DNA of 64,000 nucleotides from Erythrocercus mccallii (Eukaryota; Chordata; Aves; Passeriformes; Dicruridae). Below the pieces are notes generated by a model that had not been told where the DNA came from, did not search any database, and saw only the letters and a program-made list of their open reading frames with translations. The stretch covers positions 338,826-402,825 of the forward strand of contig VZRG01000286.1 of the NCBI GenBank assembly GCA_013397435.1. The letters run 5' to 3'. Below, in pieces: positions 11,127 through 25,700 of the stretch (the stretch's first letter is position 1; the number at the start of each line of letters is the position of its first letter). Made by a program: the position numbers and the translations under genes.

Positions 11127-14100
11127 CAAATGGGAAAGGAATCTGTTATTTATGTACTAACTTCTGTATTTTCTTTTTGCAGTTTTTAAGTCTGACATGC
11201 TAATTTCCAAAGGGAAGAAACAGTGCTTTGGAAAAAATAATACAGAATAGAAACTTCTATAACATAATTTCACAATTGCATGTAATTGCTTTTTCAATGC
11301 AATGTTTTGAGCACGCCTCTGTGCAGGAGCTGTTTGTTTAAAGCATAGCTTTCCAGAAAGTGATTTGCAGTCAGAGAACACTAAAAGTTTAGAATCATAT
11401 GAAAGATACAGAACAGAAGATCTTTGAATTGTGCAGCATAGAGAAAGGATAAGTTAGGTGATGATTTGTCAGGTCTATACAGAAGAAAATTACACACTTC
11501 TGACCTTTAAAGTCAGAATATGTGTTAGTGTAAGTCAATTAAAAATTCCAGTGGAAGAAATGCAAAGATAATTTTTCAACAGGAACTGAAATATGGAGGA
11601 ATACTGGAACATGTGAAAGACAAGGAAAAAGGCATGCAGACAAATAAGTTGGAAGGATGAGAAGTTCAGTGTAGATACTAGTGCGATGCAGTGTTGGTGG
11701 GAAACAATGAAAAGAAATAGTCAGAGTGCTGTTGAGATATGAAATAACAAGTAATGTGTTTCGAATTACATAGTGAGATGTGAGTCAGTGAAAGGATTCA
11801 CTAACCAAAAAAAATTACCTGTAGCAAACAGAACTTTGTAACTTAATTTTCTTTCAGTCTCAAAACAGCTCACAAAGATGGGGAAGTTCAGTCATCTCCA
11901 TTTTATAGCTAAAACATGGAGTTTAAAGTGAAAAATTGTACTTCAACTCTGTATTATAAGATGGAAGAAAACAGTCATTCAGTCTATTAATACAATACTT
12001 CCTCTGCTTAATTTCTTTAGCCACAGGATGTGACTGCATGTCTTTGTGCCAGTACATCTATCAGTACAGATTTCCAGTGCACATTTCTTTTGTATAGTCA
12101 AAAACACAGAGGAAGGTGAAAATAAAGTAAATCTTCGGACTTGCTTGCAACTTTAAAATATTTTTTTGCAAATAATTAAAATATAATTTCTCTATTTCAT
12201 AAATATTAGGCCAGACTTTAATTTTTATTGAAAATTCATTAAATGTCAAATTTCAGATGCAGCAGCTCTCTCCTAAGCACCCATAAAATGTGTTTAGATT
12301 GCTATTCATTAATATAATTTAATTCTCAGGATTACTTTCTTCACAGGGGCTGTCATAGTCATATCTTCATTTTTTTTTACTTCAAGAAGTTATTATGAAA
12401 AACAGGTATTGATTTGGCTACAGGTTTTCTACTATTCCTACTAGTTTTCTGCAGAAAACTGCTCTTACAGATTTCAGGCAGGGAAACCATAAGGCACCAA
12501 TAGTGAAATTAGAAATGAGAATGCTAAAACAAAATATGAGGTGAGAGTTGTGAAGTTTTGAGTGTGTTTTTTTTTTTTTTTCATTTTCTGGACATGTCAT
12601 AGCCTATTATTTGGTATTATTCATCAACTCAAGCAAAAATTATCCTTGTATTATCACTAAAACAGTTATTACTGAGTAACTTATTTGTATATGAGCTCGT
12701 ATATGAAGACTCTTTTTTGGAAAGAGATTTCTTTCCTATAAATGTATGAATATACTACATTTTTACCACACCAAATTATATAAAGGCATTTTCTTCCTTT
12801 AGAATTAAAATGCTCACAAGGCAGTTCACAATGAAATAACTATTTGGGAAATATTTTAAGAGGTTTATAATGATGGACAAGTTCTCAATGTCAAGTGACT
12901 TTTTCTGCTTGAAACTCATAAATTCTGATACTTTGTTGGCCTTCCGCAAATTAGAGAGGAAATTTATTTTTACATAGGTTAGGTTAAAAGACAGCCTTAA
13001 TAGATTCTTGGCAGTGATACTCAGTTTGCCAAGTATCAAAAAAACCTCGTGCATAAGTATGGAGGGAAGAACAGAAAGACAAAGTTTTTTCTTAGCTGAA
13101 ATACAGATGTGTTTCCTATGTATGTTGCCTCTGTCCTCTGGGAGCCCTCAAATCAGCACATTTCAGAATATGAAAATAATTTAATCTAAGGCATTCAGTT
13201 GGGACTGTTGTCCAAGAGGTGATAGAAGGGTCTGTGTTTGCTCAGTCCATCCTCAGAGTAATGTGGTTTTTAGTTGATGTTTGTTGTGGGTTTTTTCGTA
13301 AGAACTGCTGTAATTGATCCTACTATACAGCATAGGGAAAAAAACCCCAGAAAATAATAAAGCAGTGCCAGAACCTCAGAAAACTTTCTATATACAATCT
13401 ATTTCTTTTGAGAAAATAGAGGTAGTCTATAACAAGCTTTAATAGTTATCTTTAAAATATTCCATATATAATAATCTATTTGTGAAATAAGGAGTTATCT
13501 CTTTTTTTTGTTCTGTACTAGAGCAGTTATTTGTGAAGTACTATAAAGAGATTGTTACCGTTTATCAGTACCTAGGAAGTGTGTGGCTTGACAGAGAAGC
13601 TAGCAAAATGGCATGTGAAAAGAGGCAAATTTTTGGAACTCAGCATCTTCAGTTGCCAGCTCTAGTGGAGGCAGGTGGTTTTATGTTACAACTTGATCCT
13701 CTTACCTGTTAGATCTGTGCCTTTTGTTACCTTTAACAGTGCAGGATTCAGCCAATAGTGTTTGGGCTGTTTTTGTAGGAGGTTTTTATATAACATGAAT
13801 TATAATTTCTCTGTGTACTCTCAGAACATAATCAGTGTTTCCAGCTTGCTAGAATAATATGCAAGGAATGTTTCCCAACCCTCTCCCTCAAGTTTTTTGG
13901 TTATTAATGGGATTTTGTTGTTTCAGACTTTCTATCATATTAATCATTTACGTCTTTCAAAAGTTTATGTAATGTGGTATTTAAAAGTATACGAAAACTA
14001 TCTGTTGACAATACTTAGCATGGAAAGAATCACAGCTGGTTTTCAGGTTATCTCTTACAATTTTTTGCTTCAATTTCCAATGTGGTATTTCTCAGAAATT

Positions 14101-14806
14101 ACTTGCTGTAAGTAATTACTGTAATGTTAACTTCTGAACCTTTTTTGTGTTTCTTTGTTTGCAAAAATGTTAAGTTAGTTTAATCAGGAGTGACTAACCT
14201 ATATTAATTCGTCATCTGTTAGATGAAGAAACAGCTACTCTTGCAGGTGATATCTGTCAAAGAAACTTAAACCCCATGGAATTATGAAGTTTATGTATTA
14301 GTGGAAGGTTTTGTCTTCATTTATATAGTTTTTGTATATAAACAGAGTATAAATACTTATATTGACTAATTAATTTTTTAATTTCCTGTGGTTAAAATGA
14401 AACAGAGATCAGAGTTTTAAATTTTATTTTTTCTACCATATTCAAATTGTTTGCTTAGCAATTTTAAATGTCATGAACTTTCCAGAGACCCTTAAACATT
14501 TAAAATCATAACTGAACTCGGTTTTTAAAATCTGAGGCAAGATATTGTGTTCCTAAATATCAGTAGTTCATTATTTTTTAAAAAAACATTATTTCAAAGT
14601 AGAAGTAAACTAAAGTGATGCATATTTGACTAAGCACACTTTTAGCTAGAAAATAATTCAAATACCTTCAGAGATATACTTCAATATTAATGTATTACAC
14701 TTTTACCTCAGTATATTCCCTTAAGTTAGATATCCAGCAGGCTTCCTTTCTCTTCTCTTCTCTTTCTCCAGAATATAACCAGTGTCCATTCTATTATAAA
14801 GATCTA

Positions 14807-14934
14807 TTCAAATTCAAATTGTGATTTAAATTGTTATATTTTAAATCTATTATCTTTAAATGTTCTTGAGTTCAAATTCAAATTGTGATTTAAATTGTTA
14901 TATTTTAAATCTATTATCTTTAAACGTTCTTGAG
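14807..14934. repeat. 64-bp tandem duplication, two copies with one mismatch
   Basis: Copies at 14807-14870 and 14871-14934 are identical except for one T/C change (aaatgttc versus aaacgttc). Such high identity in intron sequence implies a recent local duplication. The difference is a TG/CG pair, consistent with CpG decay. Confidence 0.92.
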
Positions 14935-16539
14935 TTCCTATGGAATATATTGTGTTTGCGAAACACCTAAAATGAACATGGCATATAACTAGCCTTGATC
15001 AGAAGGACTCAGTACTATTTACAGGAGATGCATTTGTGCAGTGGAGTTGGGAGCAAGAAGAGAAACAGGCTATGGAGTAACTTGTTGAAGAGAAGACATG
15101 TTTAGGATGTTAAATTAAAGTCCTTGGTAAGAAAAATCTATTTTGAGCTCACTTATACTTACATATTCCCAGCAATTTGCTGAAGAGCTTATTTGAGATA
15201 TGAATTTTGGGTTTTGCCCATTTAAGTTAAATTTGATTTCTCTACTATGTTTGTTTGCATATGGTTTTATTTCCCCTAGTTTATAATTTTCTCTTTTTGA
15301 AACTAAGAGCTTTAATTTATGACTTGCTTTTATCCTTCTGTATAATTTACTTCACTTGGTTTGCATTATCAATAGCCACTGTTATGGCCTACAGCCAATC
15401 TTCTATGATTTTTGTCTTTTCTATCAAAAATATATGTAAAATAGTATTAATACCTGCTGGTTTAACAACTGCATGATTAAAAATATCCCAACTATTCACA
15501 TCTGGGAATAATTTTGGCTCAATAACTTTAGTGTAATTCATCTTTAGTGCAACTACATCTTTAGTGTAATTAATTCATATTTATATCTGGAAATTAAAGA
15601 ATTCCAAACTTGGATTAATGTAATTAATATTTATATATTTGTAACTTTTTTGATATTTCTGTACAGATACAATTTATTGCAGATAATTTGCAGTATTTGT
15701 GTTATAGTTACAATTGGTTTTCCACCATGTTTTCTTGCCTATAGTCCACTATCTGTATGAGCATACATACTTACAAGTATGAGGGTGAAAGGGGAAAGTG
15801 CTTTAGTCACTTCATTCACTACTATCCAGTCCTGAAAGTCCTTTTGCATCTTTTTTAAGTTTTGGGGAGGCATGTAATACAAAGTAGTCCATATGGATTA
15901 CAGATGATAATATCCAGTATGATGTCCTGCTTCTGCAGATCAAATTCATTCCATTGTCCAAATCCTTGAACTGGTACAAGCAAGCTTTCAGTTGAATGTG
16001 TAATATGTTCCTAAGGGCCAAATGTTTAGAATTACAAAGTTTTAGAATTTAAGTTATTTGTCAGTTATTTGAAGTTGGCTTTTTTTGTAAATTTAAACTT
16101 CAGGGTGTTCGAAGACCCACGTAATTATTGTAGTGACTTTTAGACATTATAAAGACAAAAATAAGGAAGTTATAGTAAAAACTGGAACTTCAGTTCTTCT
16201 TCAGACTCCTTGCTTCCTTGCATGTCCTTCTTCTTGTTTTTTCTTACTTCAGGAGACCCACAATAACCTGCTCATCTCCTCCTTTGAACATGCTGGTTTT
16301 GTTTCTGCTTGTGCGTGACCAGCAGTTTCTTTATATGCTTCCATTACGTTGCTGCCTGCTTGGCATCTCCTTCTGTGTTTTATTTCTGATCTTTCTGTCC
16401 CATTGCGGAGTGTCTGACAACATAACTTGTAGGAACACGGCTTTAGGGACCTATATAAAAAGAGATACAGAAAGAATGGTAACTGTGTGCAAGACATCAT
16501 TGCAACTACTGACCCCTTGAGTTGCTCTGCATGTATATT

Positions 16540-16935
16540 CACAGAATTGTCAGGGTTAGAAGGGGCCTGAAAGGCCATCCACTTCTGACTCCCCTGTCAT
16601 GGGCATGAACAGCTTCCACTATACCAGGTTGCTCAAAGTCCCATCCAGCCTGGCCGGGGATGGGGCATCCTCAGCTTCTCTGGCCAACCTGTTCCAACCT
16701 GTTCATCACCCTCACAATCAAGAATTTCATCCTAACATATAATTAAAGCTACCCTCTTTCAATTTGAAGCCATTTCCCCTTGTCCTGTCACTCCCTGCCC
16801 TAGTCTGCCGTTCTCCTGTAGCCCCTTGAGGTTACTAGAGAGGGCTCTGACTCCCTAGAGCTTTCTCTTCTCCATGCTGCACCCTCAGCTCTCTCAGCAG
16901 GTCTTCAGATATGGTGAGGTATGGCATGACCTTCC
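16540..16935 (-). mobile_element. CR1 LINE 3' fragment, antisense
   Basis: The + strand reads the reverse complement of a CR1 3' region: 'acagaattgtcagggttag', 'aggttgctcaaagtcccatc', 'cctgttcatcaccctcacaa', then a 'ctctctcagcaggtcttca' block. This order is characteristic of avian CR1. About 400 bp is retained. The right boundary is approximate. Confidence 0.9.
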
Positions 16936-17322
16936 CCATACCTTATACAGGTGGAGTAAAAAACCATATGGTTTTCATCAGTGGAAGATGGGGAAGTAAC
17001 AGGTATCAAGTAAAACTATAGCACTTCTTTCTTATGCATACACAACAGAATCAGGATGACAACAGCAAAAATGTTACTACATAGAGATTGAGTAAAAATG
17101 CAGATACAATCATTAGTTATTTTGCTTTCTATATACCAGAGATTGCTAATTTTTTATTATGAACCAGTCAGCACTGAGATATTCAATAAGTTTCTCACCT
17201 ATTTAAAATAATGGAACAAATAATGTTGGTGGAAATTTAAAATACAAAGTTGAAATTGAAAACCAGTGGAAACACAGATATGATACAGATTTCTGCAGTT
17301 TTCTGTCTTCCTTGGGAAGACA

Positions 17323-17366
17323 GAAAAAATAAAATAAAATAAAAATAAAATAAAATAAGATAAAAT
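17323..17366. repeat. (AAAAT)n microsatellite, imperfect
   Basis: About 44 bases of AAAAT units with interruptions. Confidence 0.85.
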
Positions 17367-20300
17367 TTTGACAGGCATAACAAGATCCCATTACTCAGGG
17401 AAAGCAAAATATCCTTAAATTTGATACAGGAAATAATGTGGTTTATAGCTTCTTTGTCATATATTACTTATTTCTTATCCTTGCAAGTATTGTATTTGAT
17501 TTCTTCTGCACAACTACATTAAATGAAAATATGAATAGTACTGAGGAGAAAATAAAGCCATCTGTTTGAGCATTCAAAGTTGAAGTTTTAATAAAATGGT
17601 AGTACACTCTTAAAGGCCATTTGAACATAATATCCCTAGGACCACAAATGTGTTTCTATTGCGAGAATGACATTTTCATAAAGATTATAAAAACATTAAG
17701 CTTGTTACTTTTTTAGCGTATAGTGGGCTGAGAGATAACAGTATCTAAGTTACTGAAATGTCAGTAAACTGACATAATTGCAAAGTGGGTAATGTGCCTG
17801 AAGATCTTCCATCTTTTTAGAGCAGTTGCTTGAAATCGCTTATTAAGCCCAAATTATGAAGATGGGCAGTGAAATCTCCTTACTTACTGTTTGTTATCTT
17901 TAAAATATGCCTATTCAAGGATTTTATTATCTTGCTTATCTTGCTTTATTATCTTTGCTTTTCAATTTATTTAAATGTTTTTTAAACATGAAATTCTTGA
18001 TGATCTTTTAATTTATATTTTTTAAGACTGTTGTGTCCTAATGAAGTTCTTCCACTTCATCTTTTTAAACAGGAGTTCAAGTCTATTTTCAGAATTGTGC
18101 AGAAATTGAAAGGCACTTGGTTTCCTTCTTGGTAGTTTTTTTTTTTTACAATGTTTTCACCATTAGTGAACACCAGCTAATTACCTTCCTTTGTCTTTTC
18201 TCAGCATACCTGCATTTTCTTCCTCAGAATGAAAAGAACATTTAACTCACTATGCTCTCTAATCATTGCATTCTCCTCCCAAGTGTAAAAGATTAAAACT
18301 GATTTACTCTGTAGTCAGATATTTTGTGAATGTTCAGAAGTCAATTTGACATTTATAGACAGTAGTTTTCTCTTTAATAATAAAAGGTTACATAATCTGA
18401 GGGACAATTATAATGAAAGTCTTTTGCTTCAGAATATGGGCCTGCGTGGAGAAGACTGTGTAGGACTATGGCAGATAAGAAAACACTTAAAAAATGTCTT
18501 TGAAATATGGTCCTCAGAATTGATTCAAAGACAGTTGTTACAGGAGTCTTTTCAATATGTGCATCTACTATAATTAATCACAAGTTAATGAGATGGTCTT
18601 GACTGATTTTTGTCAAGACAGAGAACCTCTTCTGTCATAAAAATTGTACTGGAAAAAGTCAAAATTATTTTAGTCACAATAGTATGTTTTGAAAAATAAT
18701 ATAGGTGGTTAAATTAGGGGGTAGTGTCATGCCCACAAGATGGTTGTAACATGCTAAATTAGAATATTAATATCCTTTTCACTGAGACTTAGTCTTACAA
18801 TTTTTTATAACCCTTCCATTGTCAATCAAGGGCCCACTGTGTCTACACACAGTTTTTGAAAAAAAGCTTTTTGAAAAACAAGGTCATTTTATAGTATTTT
18901 TCACTACGTTTACTGAACAGAGCAAGGCAATGGCTATATTCTGGTCTATCTGACCTAGAGAGAATAAGGATGGTTAAAACCCAGTCCAACTTCTTAATTA
19001 GAAATCTAGCTCATAGTGCCCATAAATATTGTGGACTGTCTGAAATTAGATCAGTTACTGGTCTCAGATTTTCTAGAAGAGTTTACTTTGCCTCAGTAGG
19101 TTCACACACTGATCATCCTCTGGCTAAGAACTAGATCTTTGTACTTTAGCACAAGGGACAGTGTACTGATTTTCTGTTCATGTGCTGGGAAATTCCAACA
19201 ATTTCTGTAACACAGAAATTACATGTTCTGTTATGCCGCATACTATCAGCTCATGCGTAAAGAAGTCTTTTAATTGTGTAATCTCAGCTCAGTGAGTGGG
19301 AACTTGTGTCTTTACTGACATGTGATTAATCCTTATTTTATATATTAGTCTTTCTGCAAAATATTTGTTTAAAAAATATGAATTTTGAAAAATTTCACTA
19401 GAATTTTTTAAATGGCAGTATCTGCCCTCTTTGTCTGCCTAGATTTATTTTTGATGTTTGTATTCCTTGGAAAAGCAATAATGAGAACTTTATGGTGACT
19501 TTGCTTAACTAGGATTTTGAAATACAAAGGCACGGGAAGCAAAAATAAAGAGTATTGGCTCCAGCTGTATTTTTTTAATCTTATTTGAACAAATTAGAAC
19601 TGGCTCTCTTATATCGTGGAGTAAGAGGAGGAGAAGTGACACACGCATTTAAATCTATTTTTTAAGGAAATACATAGTATGTAATGTCATGCATATTCCT
19701 TCTTAAAGAAAAGAGTGATCAACATGTGATAGAAATTACTGATTGGTTGAGGGTTCCTAACAATCAATTAAGTAGAGTAGTTCCAGTGTAATGAACTAAT
19801 CTGTGAGAGACCCAACCTCTGTGAATGAAGATGCAGAATCATTGAAGTTCAGCTAGCAGACATTTTTAAATTTGCAGATATTAAAGAAATGTAATCCAGA
19901 TTAAAATAGATATGTTGATTACTGTGTTTTCAAATACACATTAGAACTGTCTTTTATCAACCAAGTGTTATAAAATGAGATGCAGGGAAACACATGCAAG
20001 TCCTATCAAAGCTAGAATTCATGAGACGGTTTGACAGACCTGGCAGTCCTTAATTTCTCTTTCAGCAAAGACTGAGGAAGATCGACTTTTAGAGTTCTTT
20101 AAGGACTCCAGTTTCAGTGTAGGTGCTATTTTCAGTTATTTTCATCAGGCTTTCTTAGTTTTTGTGCTCTCTTAAAACATTCTGTTTTAGTGTTTTCTGT
20201 GTATGAGTGTGAAGACTTCAGAGAATGTGGTAACTCCATCAGCCCACAGTGTAGGCAAGAAAAATCAAAAAATGTATGTGGAATCAGTTTATGTCATTGG

Positions 20301-21830
20301 CTAGGCCAAAATATTGTTTCAGATCTCTGAGAAATATTACTATGAGCATAATTTTGTCATAGGATAGTTCTTACAGTTTTTGAAAATAACTTTTTCGTAA
20401 TAGTTACTGCTTCAGAAGAAATTATTAATTGTAGAATAGCACCTAAAACCCCTCTCTTAACTGCTAAAAGCAACTGCAACTATTGTTTATCTACAAGTTT
20501 TAAAGTAATTTTAGTTGAAGGAATGTTTAAAAAATGTCTGCTATTTCAGTATTTTGATAATTATCAAAAAAATTATTTAATGTCAGATGCTAAATTTGTT
20601 AAATGGACTAGTCAGTTAATTAGTTCTAATTCAGAAATGAAATAGTTCATTTACATATGAATTTTTTACAGTGTCACTGTCTACCAGGAATTGAAGTGTA
20701 CGATAGGAATGTCTTAATGTCTTATAATTTATTAGAGGCTATGCATGCTTTTGAGAATTAAGGAGTAGGTTGAGTCTCTGGTTTCAGAGCAAACTGAGAC
20801 AGGTATCTGTGTATAAATTAATTTTATTGAATGTGATTAGAAGGCACTTCATCTTCAGAGTGCTTCAGGAAGTCTGTATAGTTCGTTCCTCAGGATTATA
20901 AAGGAGCTGTATGCTGTCAAGGAGTTAGATTTGTGAGATCATTTGTTTAAGATGACAACATAAATTTGAAGTCAGAGTGTGATCTGGTGTTCTGCTTCTC
21001 TATCCTGTGTTTCCTGCACTGGTCTATCCTTTCGTTCATCAGTTGGTCAGTAAACATGATTTACAATTAAAGGTTTCATATTGGCGGACCTACCCATGCA
21101 ATGTTGACAAAGGAGTTAGGATTTGGTAGCAAACATCTAGCAACCTGACATGTGATCAACCTTCACTATGAGGTCAAAATGGTTTTCATTTTACTGGGAA
21201 GACATTATGGAGCGGATTTTAATAAGTTTTAATCAATAAAATAATTAAAATACATAATTTTTTTAAATTAATCAATTTAAATTTTAATCAGTTTCATGTG
21301 TAGTGAATCTCTTTCAAAAAATTAGTGTAGTTTTCACTGAAGTTGTTTAATAGCTGGCAGTGACATCTCTGTGACAGACACACTCAATTAAATATATGCC
21401 AATTTATGCATGCTTATCATGTTTATACATAAGTTGAAATCTCTTACTTCACTGCATTTTTTTGCCACATGCACAGTATGGATGTATAGTATAAGTATAA
21501 GTGGAAGTCACGCGGTAATGCAGATGTCTAATAAGAAAATATTTACCATTTTTAGATCTGTGGCCTTTTTTTTTTTAAAGGGACAAAAATTGTCAATGTG
21601 TAATTTCTTTGTGAAGGCTGCTTTACCAGACTATCCTGGAACTCCTGGGTCTCACTGCACTTAACAGGGAGCTGCAAAGCAAGACAAGTGTTTAACAAAC
21701 CTTAACCACTCAGAAAACAGTTTACATCACTAATAGTTTTTTCTAGGTCTATCAGTTTCAATCAGCAGAGAGCACATGTGCTCAGTATATCTGCTAAACT
21801 TGTCAATGCCTTTTTAAAGCAGGATTCCCC

Positions 21831-21925
21831 ATTCTATTCTATTCTATTCTATTCTATTCTATTCTATTCTATTCTATTCTATTCTATTCTATTCTATTCT
21901 ATTCTATTCTATTCTATTCTATTCT
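21831..21925. repeat. (ATTCT)19 pentanucleotide microsatellite
   Basis: Nineteen perfect ATTCT units, followed by a few degenerate ACTCT units and a CT-rich tail. The unit is the same as the repeat whose expansion in human ATXN10 causes spinocerebellar ataxia type 10, a sequence known for unpairing. Here it is intronic, in KIAA0825 sense orientation. Its perfection suggests it is polymorphic. Confidence 0.97.
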
Positions 21926-24352
21926 ACTCTACTCTCTCCTTTCCTTTTTCACCATTTCAAGTAGAATCCTAATAAGACAGAGGTACAAGCAGCTGTGTGT
22001 AGCTAGCTCAGGCTACAACTAATTTGTGCAGAAAAAAAAATTAAATCAGGAGGTAAATTATTTCATGATTGCTCATTCCCAACAGAGTTGGGCATCATTC
22101 TGAAGAAAATATCAAATAATTGATTTCAGACCTTGTCATACACATGCAATTTCCTTCTCTAATGGCTATGTGAGGTAGGACTAGGCCTCAGGGATCACCA
22201 AAGAACTGAAAATAGCTTAATGCCAGGCACAGCAATAGAGAGACAGAGCACATAGGAAATGAAGAGGCAATAAATGCAATCTATAGGGGAAATGTGCTTC
22301 ACTTGGACTTTAATGTATTGGCTTAGAATCTGGCAGTAAGCCATGCAACAATTGTTTACATTTCTGTCAGCATCCGCATCTGTTCTACTTTGTAAATGGC
22401 ACTTATCTTTGAGTGAGTAAATGGTGGAATCAATAACAACTGTTAAGGGATTTCCTTTTTTTTCATATTCCATAAAAAATTGCGCTACAAACAATATAGT
22501 CTTAGATTAATAAGAAACAGACATTAACAGGGTTAAAGGGATTTGTTTAGGAACATTTTATAGCTTCTTGGGTTTGCAGTAATTGTATCCATGTGACTTG
22601 AATGTATCTTGTAACATATACAAATTAAACTGTTAAAAAATGCTAGCTTGCAGTAATGAAGATGATTTTTTATAATTATCGTAAGTACTGTGTATAGAAA
22701 ACTGCTGGCACTGTTTGTAATAATTTAGTTCTGTGTAATACCGTGTATTACATCTGCTATGTAGAAATACTAAGTTGCTTTTTAGACTGTAAGCAAATTA
22801 GTGGTTATACCCAGCAATACCAATTGTTTAAACCTAGCATTTGCATTAAAAATTGTATACCAACACTCAGTTTGAGAAAACTGGGAGCAGATGTCCATAA
22901 AAATAGAATATATCTTTACTAAATGCAAATAAAAGAATAATATAACTTACATTCAAGCTCTGTTTAGGAGATAGTGTGCAGATGAATGCTGTCATAAATG
23001 CAAGATTGTTATAATAGTTATAGCATCACTTAAAAGTTAATATCACTGAGACCTGAAGAACACATTATTGTTAATGGAATTTATGTATTTAATTCCCTTT
23101 GCACAGCTTTAAAAATTTATCTCTTGGAATACCCCTATACACAGTGACTATAAGCAGCTGAGTTTGTTTTGCTTTATTAAGCTATTTCTTTTTGGATTTA
23201 GCAAAATGGTAATTCCATTTATTATGTATGCAGGTTGTAGTTAGATTATAAATTTAATATTGCACTTATTTCTTTTTCCTTATATAGCTTTATTGAATGA
23301 AATCCCTGACATTGCATACTTGTGTCCATAGTACCACAATATTGTAGATCTATCTTACATGAAACCATGCCTTAGAAGTGGGGACAGATGAATGATATTT
23401 AATGTATTGTGTATTGGGAAGGTATTTTTTACTATAATTGTTTAAGAGGGTTTTAAACCCTTGGTTCCTGCTGAGGGTGAAATCCCCACTGTAATCACTA
23501 AAGAAAATAGTCATCAGGTTGCTTTCCAAGGATTCCACCATGAGTCTCAGAAGCAGTTTAGCCGTGTGGCTCTGTAGAGTGAATAGTAAAGGCTAATTAA
23601 TCTGAGAGCAACACTGTCATAATGTAGTTTTTCCTTATCATTTACAGCCAGCTCACCTCTGATGTAGGCATTTCTGTGCCACACTTTACTGTGTCACATG
23701 CCTGGATGAATTGAAATTATCAGAATTAGGCACTCAGTTTTTGAGATGTTGTGGATCCAAAACTCTTTAAAACATTTGAGGTGCTACGCTCATTAAAAAA
23801 AAATAGAAAGAGAAAATAACAAAAGTTACACTTAGCCTATGGGTCTCATTCATACATGTTTTCTTATGCCTTTTGAGATTTTAAGTGCCTCCAGGCTATA
23901 ACCAAGGGAGTTGGAACACTTTTTTTAATGGTTTCAAGATCTACAGTTTTGAGAAAAATACCACTTTTGAGACTTGCAATAGTTAGCAGATATACACAGG
24001 TCATCTAGATCTAGCTCACCCTTACTTTGCATGCGGCTTCCTTTTCAGAGATGAGGGAAAACCTTTAAAAGTGCTAAGATAAAGGCAGATACCTTGCTAC
24101 TGAATTTAAGTACTTAGGAGAAGGTCAGGTAAAATAATCAAGTGCTTTATAGAATGCCTTTCACTTTATGTTGCTTGAAAAATGCTTTAATTAACTTATT
24201 AACTGTCTTAGAATTCATATGGGCACCTCTCAACTTCATCACTGGTGAAGTGAAATTCTATGATACCATCTGTCCAGCTACATCCAGCCAAATGGTCTCT
24301 GGTAAAATGGCCAGCTTTATTCTTCGACAAGGTTGGCATGTCCTTCAGATAT

Positions 24353-24396
24353 ATTTCTTATCTAAATCTCTTATCTAAATTTTCTTATCTAAAATT
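24353..24396. repeat. Short tandem array, unit ttcttatctaaa
   Basis: Three to four imperfect copies of a unit around 'cttatctaaa' in succession. Confidence 0.7.
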
Positions 24397-24889
24397 TCTT
24401 CAGCTTCAATACATTCTGCTAAAATAAAAGGCCAAACCTGAAAATAGTGGCCCTAGTTTCTCCAGTGTTGTGTAACTGCATCAGCTGCCTTGGCACCAGC
24501 ACAAATGGCACAAATTGATAGACATCCAGTATTAGTTTGAGCCTTCTTTTTCTGTAATAAAAGCTCTCTAAGAGTAACCTTGTTTGGGTTGGCAGACTTC
24601 TGGTGCCTGTTTGTTTCATAGTTGGGGTAGTAAATCAGCATGCCTGAAGAAATCCTTTAGTCCCCTCTGCCTCTATGTGGTAGGAGCTAAAGAGTACAGA
24701 TGATCTAAATGTAGAGATGTTTATAGCATGAAAGTTTTGAGCTTATTCCTTTGCTTCATTCCAGTTTTGTGTAATGAACCATCAAGATTTATTTACTAGC
24801 TACAAATAAATGCAGTGCAGGTTCAAGTTAATTCAAGTAATTTTTTTCTTCTCCCTCCTATTCCCCAGAAAGAACTGCAATCTAGATAG

Positions 24890-25700
24890 CAGGAACCTCA
24901 AGCAGTCTCTCTTTTTGCCTCTTAGCAAAATAGTTGTGCTGTCTTCCATGAAGCAAAGAGTTCCCCAGTTTTTCTGAAGTTTTTGTCAGAAAACTCAAGT
25001 TCCTTAAGAGCTATGCAACAAAGCCTTGTGTGCACTAGTGAGCCTGAAAGCCCTGACCGCCTTTTCAGGGACCTACACTGCAGCCTGCCCAGGAGATCTA
25101 TTTCAGCTACACCTGGGTCCTCAGACCCTGCTTGAACTGCATCACTGCTCATCTCCCCTAGAGCTGTGAACCCCAGTGATTCCATTTTCCTGCCTTGAAC
25201 TTGAACCTGCCTTATCACCATGGTTCCACTGAATGGTCATGGAACTGTGCCTGACTTATGGTTGCCTTCACTAGACCAGATCCAGACTCAAAAGGGTGAA
25301 CTAGCTTCCTGACTCAAACTCAGGTTTGTGTCATCACCGTGAAATTGGCTGATGATCTGGACTCTTGGTTGAAACCTATCATCTCAGGGTCTGCCTTGCT
25401 TAGAATCTGCAGGATGGGGCCCTGGCTGGCAAGGAGCCTGTCCCGCTGGCCACATTATCATGCTTGACTCCTCAAGTAGCAGCCAGACTTCAGTGGTCCC
25501 TGACATTGTACTTGGTTTGAATCTTTTCTGTCGTAGCTAATGATAGCTCATTTTCCTGACTTGGGATATTTCTGCTAGCAGATTAAGCCTCCAGAGCAAT
25601 TTAGGAGTCATCAGTGTAGGCTTTGGTTTTGTGCAGCAGTATTAGTGTGATCCTTGTTTAGCAGAGATGGAAGCCTGGAGCTATGTTCAGGAGCTTAGAA
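24890..25700. other. GC-richer, C/T-biased patch of unknown origin
   Basis: Base composition shifts from AT-rich to balanced over about 800 bases, with many 'cctg' and 'gact' words such as 'gacttatggttgccttcact' and 'cttgaacttgaacctgcc'. No long conserved frame is seen. It may be an old transposable element or LTR that I cannot name. Confidence 0.35.

Noticed and set aside
16249..16578. 109-codon frame on - and overlapping 100-codon frame on +
   Set aside because: The two frames overlap on opposite strands, the - one runs into the CR1 fragment, and neither resembles a known protein.
21778..21972. Open frame with repeated FYSIL
   Set aside because: It is a translation of the ATTCT microsatellite (15 bases give five repeating residues).
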